A stretch of DNA of 63,533 bases from Chromera velia (GCA_018398765.1 JAHBMJ010005837.1:1-63533); one strand, 5' to 3'. Numbered from the stretch's first letter, positions 46,378 to 58,589 are shown. Program-made: numbers and translations. Notes: generated from the letters alone by a model not told the origin.

Positions 46378-49300
46378 AGGGGGCGGGGGGACAGAGTGAG
46401 AGGGATAGAAGAGACCATCAAACCGGAGATTTTCTTTCTTTATATCTCCTCCTTCTTTTCTGCCCTTCCGTGTGCGGACGTGCCCTTCCGTGTGCGGACG
46501 TGCAAAGGCCTATGTCCACAGACAGAGGAGAGACGAGGTACCAGTCCAAGCATGATGGGCTGAGAGAGAGCCCAAAGGAGAAATGAGCACACACAAAAGC
46601 CATTCATGGGACAAATTCCTGCTTTGGTCCTTTCTCGCTTTGGTCTGTATGCATGGGGGTGTGCGGAACAGCAGTTTCATTGAAAACATAGTGTGAGTGG
46701 CTGGGTGGGTGGGCGGAGCTAGGCACGCTCTCACCAGCACGGACAGACATGCTCATGCAGCTATCCACATGCAGAAAAGAATCGAGACCCAAGCTTGACC
46801 CCATGCACTCACTCAGAGAAGAACAAAAAGGCGTGCCATGCAGCGAGGAAGGAAATTTCGCGTGACTCTCCCATCGAGCCGAGAGAGGTTTTTGCTCTCG
46901 CGCATCTTCGCTTGGCAAAGAAAGAGAAGAGCCTACCCCGCCTGCCCAAACAAAGACTCAGTCACGTTCACTCTCTCACATACATACCTGGCAGCGTCAG
47001 TCTCGATCTTCACCACCTCCTCTATCCAGGGCCACACAGACCTGCAAGCAAAGCAAAGCAAATCAAAGCAAAAGGGTTGGCCCTGAGACGTCAGATAGAT
47101 GTGATATGTCTTTCCAGTGCGAGGCCCCTCCCAATCAACAAAGAGAGAGCCCCAAACAGACATCCCTCCCTCGTGCTTTGACACACAGAGACACATACAC
47201 GTGCACAGAGAGAGAGAGAGAGAGAGAGGGAGGGAGAGAGAGAGAGAGAGAGGAAAATGGAGACACACAGACAGAAGGGCAGACGGGCGGAAGGAGAGGG
47301 AGGGATGGAAGGGGGGGGGGGAGAGGGAGAGTGGGAGGAGAGAGAGAAGGTCATTACACGCAAGAGGACAGAGAAGCAGACCAAATTGCTCTTTCTCTTC
47401 TTTTACTCGCTTTTCTCATCCACCTCCTGCTTTTCACATTTACCGTGAGTGCGGATGTGGACTTCTGTTCTTAAAAAAGAGAGACACACAATAGATCTGT
47501 TATCTGTTTTATTTCACTCTCTCACCGACCGTCAGAGAGACAGAGACTCTACCACTTTTCTTTCACGAACAGTCACACACACCCAAAAGAGGCAGAGAGA
47601 TGGGCAGACGGACAGACAGACAGTGCCCTTTGTTTTCTCTGCCGCTTTCAGCTGCTTTTGACCCCAAAACACAAGCAGATTCAGAATTACACCGACACAG
47701 AAAGAAGCGATCGAGGTAGGGACAGACCTGAGATGCTGTTCGATCCCCAAACTCATCGTCGTTTCAGATGCAGAGCAGCCGCTGCACGCTCCCTGCAGTT
47801 CCACCTCCACTCGCGCCCCCCCTAGAGGCCCTCCCCGCAGGTCCACTGAGAGGACCCGCACGTTGCCCCCGTCTCCAACCAGGAAAGGCCGGACGATGTC
47901 AAGAGCTGCGTCCACCTCTGCGAGTGTTAGTGGAGGCGGGGGGGGGGAGGAAGCATCGGAGTCGGGGGACGGTTTTCCTTGAAGCGGTGGGGTTTCTTCT
48001 CTGAGAGCGAAGGGGCTGACTGTAGGCACGATTGGGGGGGATGTGAGGGTCTGCGTGTTTTGTTTCTTTTCTTCCTCCCATGCAGGGGCACTGCCTTGGC
48101 CGTCTGCGGATGTTATTTTTTCTGCTTGGCTTCTGCTCACTTCTTTTCCTTCTGTTTTTCTTTCCGCAGCCTCCCTGTCTCTCTCTTCCTCCTCAACCTC
48201 CTGGATCACCTGCGTGCATGCAGAGAAGTTTTTTTTTGTGTTTTTCTGAAAAAGAATTCTGTATGAAAGTCAACGGATCACCTGCATGCAGAGAAGTTTT
48301 TTTGTGTGTTTTTCTGAAAAAGAATTCTGTATGAAAGTCAACGGATCACCTGCATGCATGCAGAGAAGTTTTTTTTTTTTTTTCTGAAAAAGAATTCTGT
48401 ATGAAAGTCAACGGATCACCTGCATGCATGCAGAGAAGAAAGGAGGACAGACATCATCATCATCATACCTTTTCAGGGCCGCGGTCGCATACAACAGGGG
48501 AGAGAGAAGCAGCCAGATGACTTGCACCCTCTCCCTCTTACCGTTACAATGAGGCAGGCAAGGGATAAGCTGATGGCTGTGACCGTTGGGTTGAGCTTAT
48601 ACTTTTGATATTTGGGGGTGTAAGAGACTTCCCTTCGTGCTTCAAACGTCGATCATTCACCTGTGCATTTTTTTTTTTTGCAGCGCCAATTTGTGACTGT
48701 CTCTGCCAGAACCCCTCGATCTCTCGTCTTTCCCAATATGCCGACACTCGCACACTGGGTGGATTCCTGAAATGATGAATGGACGGGTCCGTCGGCGCTT
48801 CTGGCTGTTTTCTCTTTCTTTCCGCCCTTTCTCATGTGCATTGTCTCTTCCGAAGGAGCTATTCTGAATTACAAGAAGCCGTTTGATCTATCGTTTCGTT
48901 TTCTCCCCTTAGAGTCTCCCCTGCCCGCACTCACCTTGTCTCTCATTCCCGCCCGAGAGAAAAACTTCATACCTCCCTCGACGTCATCATTTCCCTCCGG
49001 CACATACGGGAGTTCAGACAGCCACTCCCGCACCAGCCGGTTGGCCTCGATACTCGACCGGGACCCTTCGGTCAAAGTCTGCACCCGGACGCACACAGAG
49101 GTCTCAACAGAAGCGGATAAAATCTAGCTCTCCTTCTCACGGTAGGGGACGCAGTGAGATTTCTCACGACCGGAGACCCACAGACTACCGCTGACCCCAA
49201 ACTCTCGCAGTCCCTGCCCCCCCCCTCCTCCCCCCCACGCACACCCCTTTCCGCACGCACGGGCGCATGCATCGACAACCCAGCTGACCTTGAGTCGAAC

Positions 49301-49717
49301 GAACTCGACGGTCCCCTCTGGAGTGTAGCTGAAGTGGTCGAACACCGCAGACGCTGCGTCGGAGCTCCAACTCACGTACCGTACCTTCCTGGAGGCATCT
49401 GCAACAGAGTACACTGCACAGACGCGGTATGGTGCGTCCATGTGCTTCTTCAGAAAGGGCCTCACCGAGTAGAGGTTCACTCCGTCGAAAATCGGGGCCT
49501 GGACTGGAGATTTGTTACTGCGCTCAAGGGAGTTCTGTTCAACCTCAAGTACCGTCTCCGTCCTTTCCCGTCTCCTTACTGTCCCTCTCCTCTTCTGCCC
49601 CCTATCGGCAGGAAAGAGATGAAGACGACGGGAACCAAAAGAGAAGGAGGTGGCGAGCTCCGAAAGAAGAGAGAAAAGGGGAAGTGTCGCAAATAAAGAA
49701 CGCATAGTGGCTTTCAT
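45839..49717 (-). CDS. NFU-type Fe-S scaffold with GIY-YIG-like N-terminal domain
   Basis: NFU proteins hold and pass on Fe-S clusters. Exons (minus strand): 49717-49289, 49078-48935, ~48766-48661, 48209-47728, 47041-46988, 46290-46184 and 45978-45839. The N-terminus (MRSLFATLPLFSLLS..ATSFSFG) is a signal peptide followed by a Phe-containing, basic stretch, as in plastid precursors of complex algae. Next comes a GIY-YIG-like domain (APYRVCAVYSV, KVRYVSW, and REWL..VPEGN), resembling the N-terminal domain of plant glutaredoxin GRXS16. Then an acidic linker, the NFU domain (LVGDGGNVRVL; CSGCSAS with the cluster CxxC) and a second, cysteine-free NFU-like domain (LRYRGPEPS), as in plastid NFU1-3. 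The third exon's acceptor does not fit the splice phase and is unresolved. It diverges from glutamate 5-kinase over 554 bp. Confidence 0.82.
46318..46378. repeat. (GT)n(GA)n microsatellite
   Basis: GT then GA dinucleotides just upstream (on the minus strand) of the acceptor of NFU exon 6. Confidence 0.9.
48203..48438 (-). repeat. ~70-bp tandem repeat that copies a 3' splice site
   Basis: Units start at 48203, 48275, 48343 and 48413 (the last partial). Each carries GGATCACCTGC..TGCAGAGAAG on the plus strand. On the minus strand this is the acceptor TGCAG followed by GTGATCC, which are the first bases of NFU exon 4. The units differ mostly in T-run length. Confidence 0.9.
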
Positions 49718-50271
49718 TCCCACAGACAGCCTATTTCGTTCATCTGTCTGCACAGGGCGCAAGTCAGGAGTCAGACCGGCTTGAATCCCACGTTTTATGT
49801 AGACTTTGGGGCAATGAAATCTGAGACCATCAAGATCTTGCCAGTGACACTTTATTCCGTTCTGTGGGGGTGTGTGGGAAATGAGATAGATCTCCGAATC
49901 GTCTACGTGATATCAGTCCGACATATATAGTCCGACGGCCGTGGACCATTGCATGGTGCATGGCGGCGCATGGCGGCGCCCATGCATGCAACCCGCGGTC
50001 GATCAACTTAATTAATTCAAGAATTGCTCGAATTGCGCGGCGCCGCCGGCACGCCCTCGGGACGAGAGAATCATTTGTGAAGTCATTGACATGAGCTGCT
50101 CACGTTTCTTCGCAGCATTTCGCAGCTGGCCAGAATTCTACAAGCATTTCTGTGAATCACACATCTCTTCACTCTCTCCGATCGTCATCACTTAGAAGAG
50201 GAAGAGGGATTCCCTTGAATCTTAAAACCACCCAACCCGAAGCTCGACAGAGACGGATCGGCCGCGAGAAT

Positions 50272-51931
50272 ATGGAGAAGCTCATTGTCGTGAAAGTCGG
50301 TACGTCCACATTGATGGACCCAAAGACCCAAAGTGTCTCTCTGGAGAATATTTCCTCCCTCGTTCAGTACGTGGTCAATCTGAGGAAGCAGGGCTGGAAG
50401 GTGAGCAGACAGAATGCGTGGGATACAAAAAAAAGGAGACGGCAACCTGTTCCTTTTTCCTGCCTTTGGCTTTGGCGTGATTTTTCGTGTGAGTCTCCAT
50501 GTGGGTCCTTCGCTTTGCATGTGAGCCGAGCTTTGCGAGGAGCAAATGGGGGGGAAATAGGGAAAGGGATACTTCCCACTGAGTTGGTGACAATTTATGG
50601 CCGTCTCGTCCTTCTCTTGCCTGACTCACCAAGCCCTCACCTTCCATTGTCCCTCCCTCCCTCTGCCCTCCTCGTAGGTTGTGGTGGTGACCTCAGGAGC
50701 GATTGGATACGGGTGTGCGCACTTGAGGATGAGCGCCCGGCCCTCTAGCATTCAGGGGAAACAGGCGGCAGCGGCGATCGGCCAGAGCCATCTGATGGTC
50801 GGTGGGTGTCAAGGTCTGCATGTGTGTCTTCTCTGTCCGCAGAGCTCCAACAAGGGCAGTAGCTCGAACGCACACGCCCCGGCTTGTGCACGTAAAATAT
50901 GACGGCCATTAATTCTGCATGAACGAGAGCCGGTGTGTGGAATGGAACTCCCTGCCTGCCTGCAGAGAGTTTACGAGGATCTCTTTCGACTTCTCGGGTA
51001 TCAGGTGGCTCAGCTTCTCATCAGCAGGTGCGTCAGGTTGGGGGGTGCTGAACGCCTGCCTCAGAGGATTGACTCCTCTTCTGTTCCTTTTTCGTCGGTA
51101 TAGAAATGTGTATACGTATGTGAGTGTGCAAAGGGCTCCTCCCCGTCATCCTCCGAATCTTGAAGCGTTCGATTTCTGTTTCTGGGCAGTCTGTAAACCT
51201 GTTGGCTCGTCTCTCTATTCTTTCCTGCAAACTTTCCCTTCTTGTTGGTTGCATTTCTGCAGGCATGATTTCGTTAGCAAGGCGCGCTACATCAACTTCC
51301 ACAACGCAGTCAAAGGTGTGTCTCTGCAGGGGGCGGCAGACAGTGAGAGAGGAGAGTGACAGATGTGTGAGTGAGTGTTGAAATGCGTGCATGGGTTGAT
51401 GGGTTGATGTTGAGGTTGAAATGACTTTGTGCTCCCCATGGGGGCGGTTTTGTGATCTGTAGGAAAACATGCATGCACCATTGCACTGGAGAGGAGAGAG
51501 CTGCAAAATTTGCAGATAAGAATAGGAGTCACTGATTCTTCTCATGTTGTGTTTTGGGAAACGCATTGATTTAATTTGATGTAATGCAATGACTCAGAGT
51601 TTCAGTGACAATGCATACTCAAATGAGAGAGCCAAGATTGCAGGGTCATTCTCTGTCTTTTTGTTGTGCTACAGAGCTCCTCGACTGGGACGCGGTTCCA
51701 ATTGTGAACGAGAACGACGCAGTGGCAACTGAGGAACTCCGATTTGGAGTCAGTCAGTTGTTTTTCTTTCTGTCGGTGTCTCTGTATCTGTCTGGTGGTG
51801 TGTGGGCTTTGTGAGGAATAAGCAAGTGAGGAAAGAGGGAAAAGCAGATTCCTTGATGGATGTCTGGGCGCGGGATTCTTCGAGAGAGATTTCAACTGGG
51901 AAGTGCTTACAGTCTGTCTGTCTGTCCGTCC

Positions 51932-51973
<42 letters not shown>

Positions 51974-52915
51974 GGTCTTCCGCCGCTTTCTTTCCCTCTA
52001 TGTGTGGTGGCCAAGGGAATAGAGGTCCTGTGTGTGCATCCACTGGGCTATTGACTCTTCTCTTTTGTATTTCTTTTCTTTTCTTTTTCCATCTATGCAG
52101 GACAACGACACTCTGTCTGCCCATGTTGCGGTCTCCATCGGGGCTCGTTGGTCGGTCTCCTTTTTCTGTTCTTTTTCTTCCTTGTCTCGATCCCGATTTC
52201 TTGTTTGTGTTCTCCTTTCGTTTCTGCCTCCCTTCACTCTCCCCCCTTTCCTCGTTCTGCTCTTCATGGTTCGTTGGTTCTTGCGCACTCTTTGCAGGGT
52301 CGCAGTCATAGATTCGTTTGCACTTCCCGCGAGGATGCACTTTTTTCCCCGGTCACCCTCCGAACGGGGGACCTCGTTTGCCCCCGAAATTGTGGCGTGT
52401 CCCCCTTTTCTACAACACTTCCCTTCCTCCTGTGGCGCACCTACAGGTGACTGCTTCATGGAGACTGCCTGCGTGTGTGTGCAGGCTCTTTCTACTGACA
52501 GATGTGGACTCTCTCTACACAGCCGATCCCAGAAGTAACCCTGACGCGAGGCCTGTTGCAGCGGTGACTCGGATGGCAACTCTGCAGACGCTGGTCGATT
52601 TCTCCGGTGAGCGTGCGTCTGTGCTCTTGATTGGACGATCATCGTCGTCAGGCTCCCCCCTTCCTTCCGTCTTCTTTCTTGCGAACATCGATTCATCATA
52701 TGGAAGCAGATCCGAAACACTTCGTTGACGCATTGTGTTCTTCGAGAAGAGCAGTCTCTCTCACCTGCATCCACTTCTTACAGAGACGCCCCAAGAGTCT
52801 AAGAGGGCTGCAATGAATGTGCGGCTGAAAAAATCAAGATACGTTTTATTGAGAAAAGACGCGAAGGGGAGCTCCGAGGTCACAGTCGTCGCCATTTCTG
52901 CAAAACCGTCTGTCC

Positions 52916-52949
<34 letters not shown>

Positions 52950-53640
52950 GAAAGAAACATACAGGGCTAAATTTTCAAGCTCTCTCTGAGGAAACGGTCC
53001 GTCTGATTGCTGTCCGTCTTGATGAACGATCAACAAATTCCTGTGGGCAACTGAATGGAACTTTGCTTCTTTCTCATGCAGGAGCCGGGTCTGCTTTCGG
53101 CACCGGTGGAATGAAGACAAAGGTTGGTTGGGGGTTGAAGACATGCAGGAAGGAAGGAAGGAAGGAAGGAAGGAAGGAAGAGAGGAAAATAGGAGTGACG
53201 ACGACCCTTCAAGAGAGGTAGCGCCCGTTTGCCCTTGTGTTCACTGCCTGTCTGACAAGCTGGCTGGCTGACTGACTGATTGACTGGTCGACCGACAGAC
53301 TGTCTTACTAACTGACTAGCTGACTAGTCGAACACTTTGATGCGGTGGATGGATAGATGATGGAGGACCGGACAGGACAGGACAGGACAGGACAGGAGGG
53401 TTCCTAGCTTCATTCGATTCCCTGCAGATCATCGCCGCCCAACTGGCCACAGCCGCCGGTGTCCACTGTGCCCTTCTGAACGGATCCTTCCCGAGGTAGG
53501 TCCGTCCGGCTAGTCTGTCTAGCTGTCCTCTCCTCTCTTCTCTGTGCATGCATGCATGCGATTGCGCCTTTATCCTTGCGTGTCGCACGCTTTCGTCTCT
53601 TTCCAGTTCCATCCGCCTCCCTCTGTGTGTGTGTGTGTGT

Positions 53641-53678
<38 letters not shown>

Positions 53679-53748
53679 GTCTGTCTGTCTGTCTGTCTGT
53701 CTGTGTGTGTGTCTGTGTCTCTCTCTCTGTGTGTGTGTGTGTGTGTCC

Positions 53749-53782
<34 letters not shown>

Positions 53783-53856
53783 GTGTGTGTGTCTGTGTCT
53801 GTGTCTGTGTGTGTGTGTGTGTGTGTGTCTGTGTGTGTCTGTGTGTGTGTCTCTCT

Positions 53857-53891
<35 letters not shown>

Positions 53892-53910
53892 CGTGCGTGT
53901 GTGTGTGTGG

Positions 53911-53941
<31 letters not shown>

Positions 53942-55776
53942 TGTCCGTGCGTCTGTGTGTGTCAGTTTCATGGGCGTGTCTGAATCTCTTCCCCCTCTTT
54001 CTATTCGTTCCGCAGGCGCATGGCCGGTCTTCTAGAGAACTCCGCTGACCTCTTTACCAAAGCAGATGAAGTACGTCAATCGAAAGGTTTGATAGAGCGG
54101 GCCCTGGAGGGAAAGGGGTGTAGAGTGAGTGAGAGACGAATGGATGATCGAATTGACGGATGGACAGGCAAACCAACAGAAATAGGAGGGATTGGACGAG
54201 CGGCAGCCGATGCAGGGCGGGAATGGGTGTGAGTCATTCTTGAGTTCATTCATGCTTTGTCTGACGGTTGGACGACGAGATCGGCACTTTCCTTTGTGCT
54301 CTCCTTTGTGCTGTATTCAAAGCTGGCTCCTTGGCTGTTTTGAATGAATGTTTGAGACAGAGAGACTGGAGTGACGAAGGCGCTGCAATCAATGAATGAA
54401 ATGACAATGAAGTGATGGACCCGTGAATCCTTGAAGGAATGTACCTCTCGGCAGACTGATTCCACTGCGTTGAGCTGTGCAGCGTTTAATTTGATTTGAC
54501 CGGGCTGGAATGCAGGTTGGTGGAGTCCTGACGGTGTCGCCACTCGGCGGTGCTTCAAAGGGTCTGGTGGGAGAGGAGGGGGGAGACGGTGAAGAGGAAG
54601 GGGCGCCTGCACAAGCTGCCTCTTCCTTGTGTGCAGGAGGAGGGGGGGGGTCAGTGCAGAGAGGGGCGAAGGGGACGATCTTCAAAGGCCTCGAGGTGAG
54701 CAGAGAATGGAAGGAGAAAAGAGAACGGAAGGAAGAGAAGAGCATGCAGATTTATGGGGTTTCGTTTTCTTTTCTCTTTCTTCCTGTGTGTCCATGTTTC
54801 TTTCTTGCTTTCTTCTTTTCTTCTCCCCAACCGCCTGCGACGGGCGGAGAGAAGAGCAAACAGTCGGCACAATGAATGGGACTGGGAAAAACTCGTTAGT
54901 CTCCCCTCCCACCAATCCACACATGTGGCGCATGAGTGTTGACTCAGACGGACGGACGGACGGATGGATGGATGAACAGAGAGACAGCACTGTGAAGAAA
55001 GTGAAGCTGCGGAGAATCTGCCGCCTCAATTCTCTGGTTTTGCTGTGCTTGGTGAACTATGCAGTAAATCTTCGTGTCTGTGTATTTGTCTGTCGATCTT
55101 TCTGCTTGTCGGTCTTAATGCAGGTCACCCAAAACCTGCGCATACAGCGGAAATGGATTCTCTCTTTGCCGGTCGGTCCATCGATCGTTTGATTGGTAGG
55201 TCCGTCGTTCCGTCAGGTTGTTTCCTTTCGCCCTGCCGAATCGGGTTTCCGTGTCTCTTCGTACTTTTAGTCCTGGCTGCTCAGGCGAATTCTGTTCACA
55301 TGGAAATTCTACACTCTAGTGTTTCTCAAGATAGGAAGCGTACAGGGAGGGTTCTGCTTGCTCTCAGCGGTTTTTTTTCTGTTCAGTTTGTCGGTCTGCA
55401 TGATCAACTCAACAGATTTTTCTGTTGCCTAACGCTGTTCGTCGTTTCTGATTGTTTATCATTGGATTGACCGCACGTGTTGTTGTTCATTCACTTCAAT
55501 GAAAATGCAGCCCGGAGGCACGGTCGAGATTGACTCTGGGGCTACCGCTGCATTGGGAAAGCATCAGAGCCTTCTGGCCGTGGGGTGCGTGAGAATTTCG
55601 GTCGGTTTATTCGGAGGATTCCTTCCAGCCACGGACATGGCGTTAGATGGGACTTTTTTCTCTTTTCCGCATCGGCCCGAGTTAGAGAGCCGATTTCCTC
55701 CGACTTCTGCATATGCATCGTGGTCGTATTCGTCAACACTTTATTGCCAACCGAATTTTGTCCCCTCGCTGTTCCC

Positions 55777-55813
<37 letters not shown>

Positions 55814-56579
55814 GGCTCCTTTGAGGCCGGAGAGGCCCTCTGTGTTGTCGGTCCCCTTCCATCGTCTTCGTCTTTTGCCACTGCTACAGAGGAAAGCGGC
55901 AGCAAGGCGACACTGCGTGAACACGGGAAGGAGAAAGAGGGGCTGACACCAGCAGGAGCAGGAGAGTTCCAACACCTGCCGGACACACAAGCAGACGCAG
56001 AAGGTGGAGAGAGACGCACCGAGCCGAGTCCTAGTCCCTCCTCATCTCCTACTGTGTCTGAAGCTCGTAGACAAGCAGCAGACGAGGGGGGCAGAGAGAA
56101 AGAGCGCCCGGGAGCGTCTCCAGACCGTCGTTCGCAAAGGGAGCCAGAGACGGGAAAAGACACAGACAAGGAGGGATATTCCAGGGGGCATTCAGCAGAC
56201 AGAGACAGGGGGGTGAGCAGGGAGAGAAAGGAGAGGGAGAGGGAACGGCGCCCCCCCGTTTTTGAAATTGCGAGATGCGTTTCGAACTATTCGGTCAGTC
56301 TGCTTCTTTGTCTGCAGGATGCGGTTGTCTATCAAGATACGCGACTGCACGGAAAAACGCACGGACTGCCAGTCACAGAGAACCCTCTCTCTTACACTGT
56401 GTGTGTGGGGGGATGATAGGGGGGGGTGGCGGGGTGTGCATGAATATGTCTGTGGCACTGTGTGTGTGTGTGTGTGTATGTGTGTGTGTGGGTGTGTGTG
56501 GGTGTGTGTGGGTGTGTGTGGGTGTGTGTGGGTGTGTGTGGGTGTGTGTGTGTATGTGTGTGTATGTGTGTGTATGTGT

Positions 56580-56615
<36 letters not shown>

Positions 56616-56780
56616 CTGTGATTGTGAGTGTGTGTGTGTGCCTGTGTTCAGAGCTCTGACCTCGAGAAGATCTGCGGGAAAAGATCGTCCGAGATTGAGA
56701 CCGTGTTAGGATTCGCTGCAGACCCCGAGGTGGCGCACCGGGCCAACATCATCCTCGTCACTCCCCCCGATTCTGAATAG
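50272..56780 (+). CDS. proB: Glutamate 5-kinase, stand-alone, with insertions
   Basis: Phosphorylates L-glutamate with ATP, the first step of proline synthesis. Fifteen exons join in phase to 562 residues: 50272-50400, 50678-50797, 50966-51027, 51263-51315, 51675-51748, 52101-52150, 52485-52606, 53082-53122, 53428-53495, 54016-54070, 54516-54695, 55124-55171, 55511-55588, 55814-56293 and 56652-56780. The amino-acid-kinase domain shows [38 protein letters not shown] and GTGGMKTK. The C-terminal PUA domain shows GTVEIDSGA and [19 protein letters not shown]. Bacterial ProB is about 370 residues; the excess is a Gly/Glu-rich insert (exon 11) and a ~110-residue charged insert inside PUA (exon 14). 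No glutamyl phosphate reductase domain follows, unlike plant and animal P5CS. Probably cytosolic. Confidence 0.95.
51912..51974. repeat. (TCTG)n microsatellite in proB intron 5
   Basis: About fourteen TCTG units with two TCCG interruptions. Confidence 0.9.
52908..52950. repeat. (TCTG)n microsatellite in proB intron 7
   Basis: About ten TCTG/TCCG units. Confidence 0.85.
53147..53397. repeat. (GGAA)n, (GACT)n and (GGACA)n microsatellites in proB intron 8
   Basis: GGAA run at 53147-53180, GACT/GACC-type runs near 53265-53330 and a GGACA pentanucleotide run at 53368-53397. Confidence 0.8.
53621..53960. repeat. Long (GT)n/(CTGT)n satellite in proB intron 9
   Basis: 340 bp of GT and CTGT repeats arranged as a higher-order pattern; the block GTCCGTCTGTCTG recurs. 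It fills most of the intron before proB exon 10. Confidence 0.9.
56458..56635. repeat. (GT)n with GGGT and ATGT variants in proB intron 14
   Basis: A GT tract with regularly spaced GGGTGTGTGT and ATGTGTGT units, ending about 15 nt before the last exon's acceptor. Confidence 0.9.
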
Positions 56781-57761
56781 ACAGATCTTCAAAGGAAGTA
56801 CACGTGCGTACAGGTGCCTGCCAACTTTCTACAAAAGTCTGCTTCAACTGTCAAACAGTTTGATCAAACAATGCGAACAATGCATGCTCATGGCCGGGAA
56901 TATGCCATGAATTAATTGTGCATCATGTAGTCCCAATGGAGTCGTCCATTGTTTGTCTTAAAGACCAGAGATAGCAGAACTACCCATGCATGAGAGAACT
57001 TTTACTTTTATTTGTGTGTAAGAATCTGATCCCAGCTATGACTAGTTGAACGCGTACATCCCTATGAAATATCTTATGAAAACACATGACAACTGATGAC
57101 AACATATTATAATTTATAAGCATTTGGTTTAATCACACATTATTACTCTCAATGACGGTTAACGGTTAAGTCGACGATGAATGAGGATATGTTATAGTGT
57201 GCTATGATGATTGATTGAATGTGGGTGTGATGATTGAGGGTTTATGGGCCGGATTTGTTAGCGTTCCCATGATTACCTGGGAATTCACCCCATATCTGAT
57301 GCACTCCGTGCGAATGGCCCGGAAAGTGAAATTAACTTTGTTAATTCTCATTCTGATGTTGCCAGTGCGTCTCGATCATGACCCAGGAAAGCGTAGCATG
57401 GGGTACTTATATAATACTCTACTTGAGAGCCCCTTTGCGCGCTGACGTAGTTCGTTTTTAAACAACTGGAATCCGTGGTCCATCGGGGTGCGTCTCCCAG
57501 AATGCAACTTCCTTCTTTGTCACCACTACCTCTCCAAGAAGTGGATATCTCTGCCCAGTAATAGTTGCACCAGCAGTAGGCTGCTCAAGGTATCCCAAAG
57601 TATGTGCAACACCCACAATATTTACCAATTGGAAGTCTTCGGCCCACTCTGCTGTTCTAAAGTGCTGAAAAAATTTGATATATCATATCTGAAGTTGCTT
57701 TTCAAATATTTTTGATGTGTCGGATGACTCGTACTGAAAGCTTTACATTCTTCTCGGTATA

Positions 57762-58031
57762 TTAAACTAGTGTATAGATGCGTACACCCCTCAACAAAAA
57801 AATTGTTTCCACAAGCCCCAACTCGATTCGTATCACCAGATCCTGTACTTCCTTTTCATCATCTGAATCTAAATCAAAAAGTCCTCGCAGCTCAGCCACA
57901 GGAGCCTCAGGCTCCTCAGCACTAGCCTCAAGATTCTCTTCAGACGTTGAAGCAGCCTCAAGAGTATTAAAAAGCTCCCGGAAGAGAAGAAAGAGAATTT
58001 CAAAACCTCTATCTTTTCGCTGCCCCTGCAT
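57762..58031 (-). CDS. Hypothetical acidic protein, 89 residues
   Basis: The open frame begins at an ATG (58031) and contains EENLEASAEEPEAPVAEL and FDLDSDDEKE. It ends in a hydrophobic stretch. The protein-like composition exceeds that of neighbouring ORFs, but no family is recognised. It could be one exon of a decayed gene. Confidence 0.25.
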   Translation of the reverse strand: MQGQRKDRGFEILFLLFRELFNTLEAASTSEENLEASAEEPEAPVAELRGLFDLDSDDEKEVQDLVIRIELGLVETIFLLRGVRIYTLV

Positions 58032-58372
58032 AAGCTTGTAGCGGCAGTGAAGGCTGCCATCCGAACTACAGTCACAAAAGGGGCCAAGGGGAAGGGCGCT
58101 GCTGACGCTCGTTGGCCTGGTCAGTTCAAAAGGCTGCTAAAATCAGGGGCTTTTGGGGGCCTGAAGGAGTACAAAGGGATGGCCCGGGGGGTGAGTTAGA
58201 CAAGGCTAAGGCATAGAATTATTATTATATATTATAGGCTAAGCAAGTGGTATGAGACGATTTCGTTGAACATGCCCTGGACTTCAACCCCTGTCTGGAT
58301 TTTCAAGACTTTCTTCAAAGCTATGTAGAGTCTCCACAACCTCAAACAGTCAGTTATTTAAACCGACGCCGA

Positions 58373-58589
58373 CGAGTACTTTAGTTTCCTTAAAAGAAAA
58401 TTGGATCACAATGACTCAGACATTGAATCAGATTCCGAAGACCTCAACTCGTCCAATACCTCAGATGAGGATAATGATCCCGATAGGCAGAAGAGAAGGA
58501 GACGCCGCCTTGAGTGGGAGGTAAATGATCTTCGAAATGATCAAGCTGAGAATGAGGAGGCCGGGTGCATGGGTAGGGAATGGGGGTGA
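58373..58589 (+). CDS. Hypothetical Asp/Ser- and Arg-rich fragment
   Basis: Open frame after a stop near 58353, reading DHNDSDIESDSEDLNSSN, then QKRRRRRLEWEVNDL. It has no ATG of its own at the 5' end. Acidic-then-basic regions of this kind occur at the N-termini of some transposases, but also in unrelated nuclear proteins. Low support. Confidence 0.25.

Noticed and set aside
53544-54048. Long Cys/Val ORFs in proB intron 9
   Set aside because: They are translated (GT)n/(CTGT)n repeat.
55584-55588. Donor GTGCGT at 55585 in proB exon 13
   Set aside because: It gives the wrong phase for GSFEAGE; the donor GTGAGA after 55588 restores the PUA frame.
56213-56293. Donor GTGAGC splitting proB exon 14
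   Set aside because: Splicing here would lose IARCVSNYS, the conserved PUA strand that continues in phase into the last exon.
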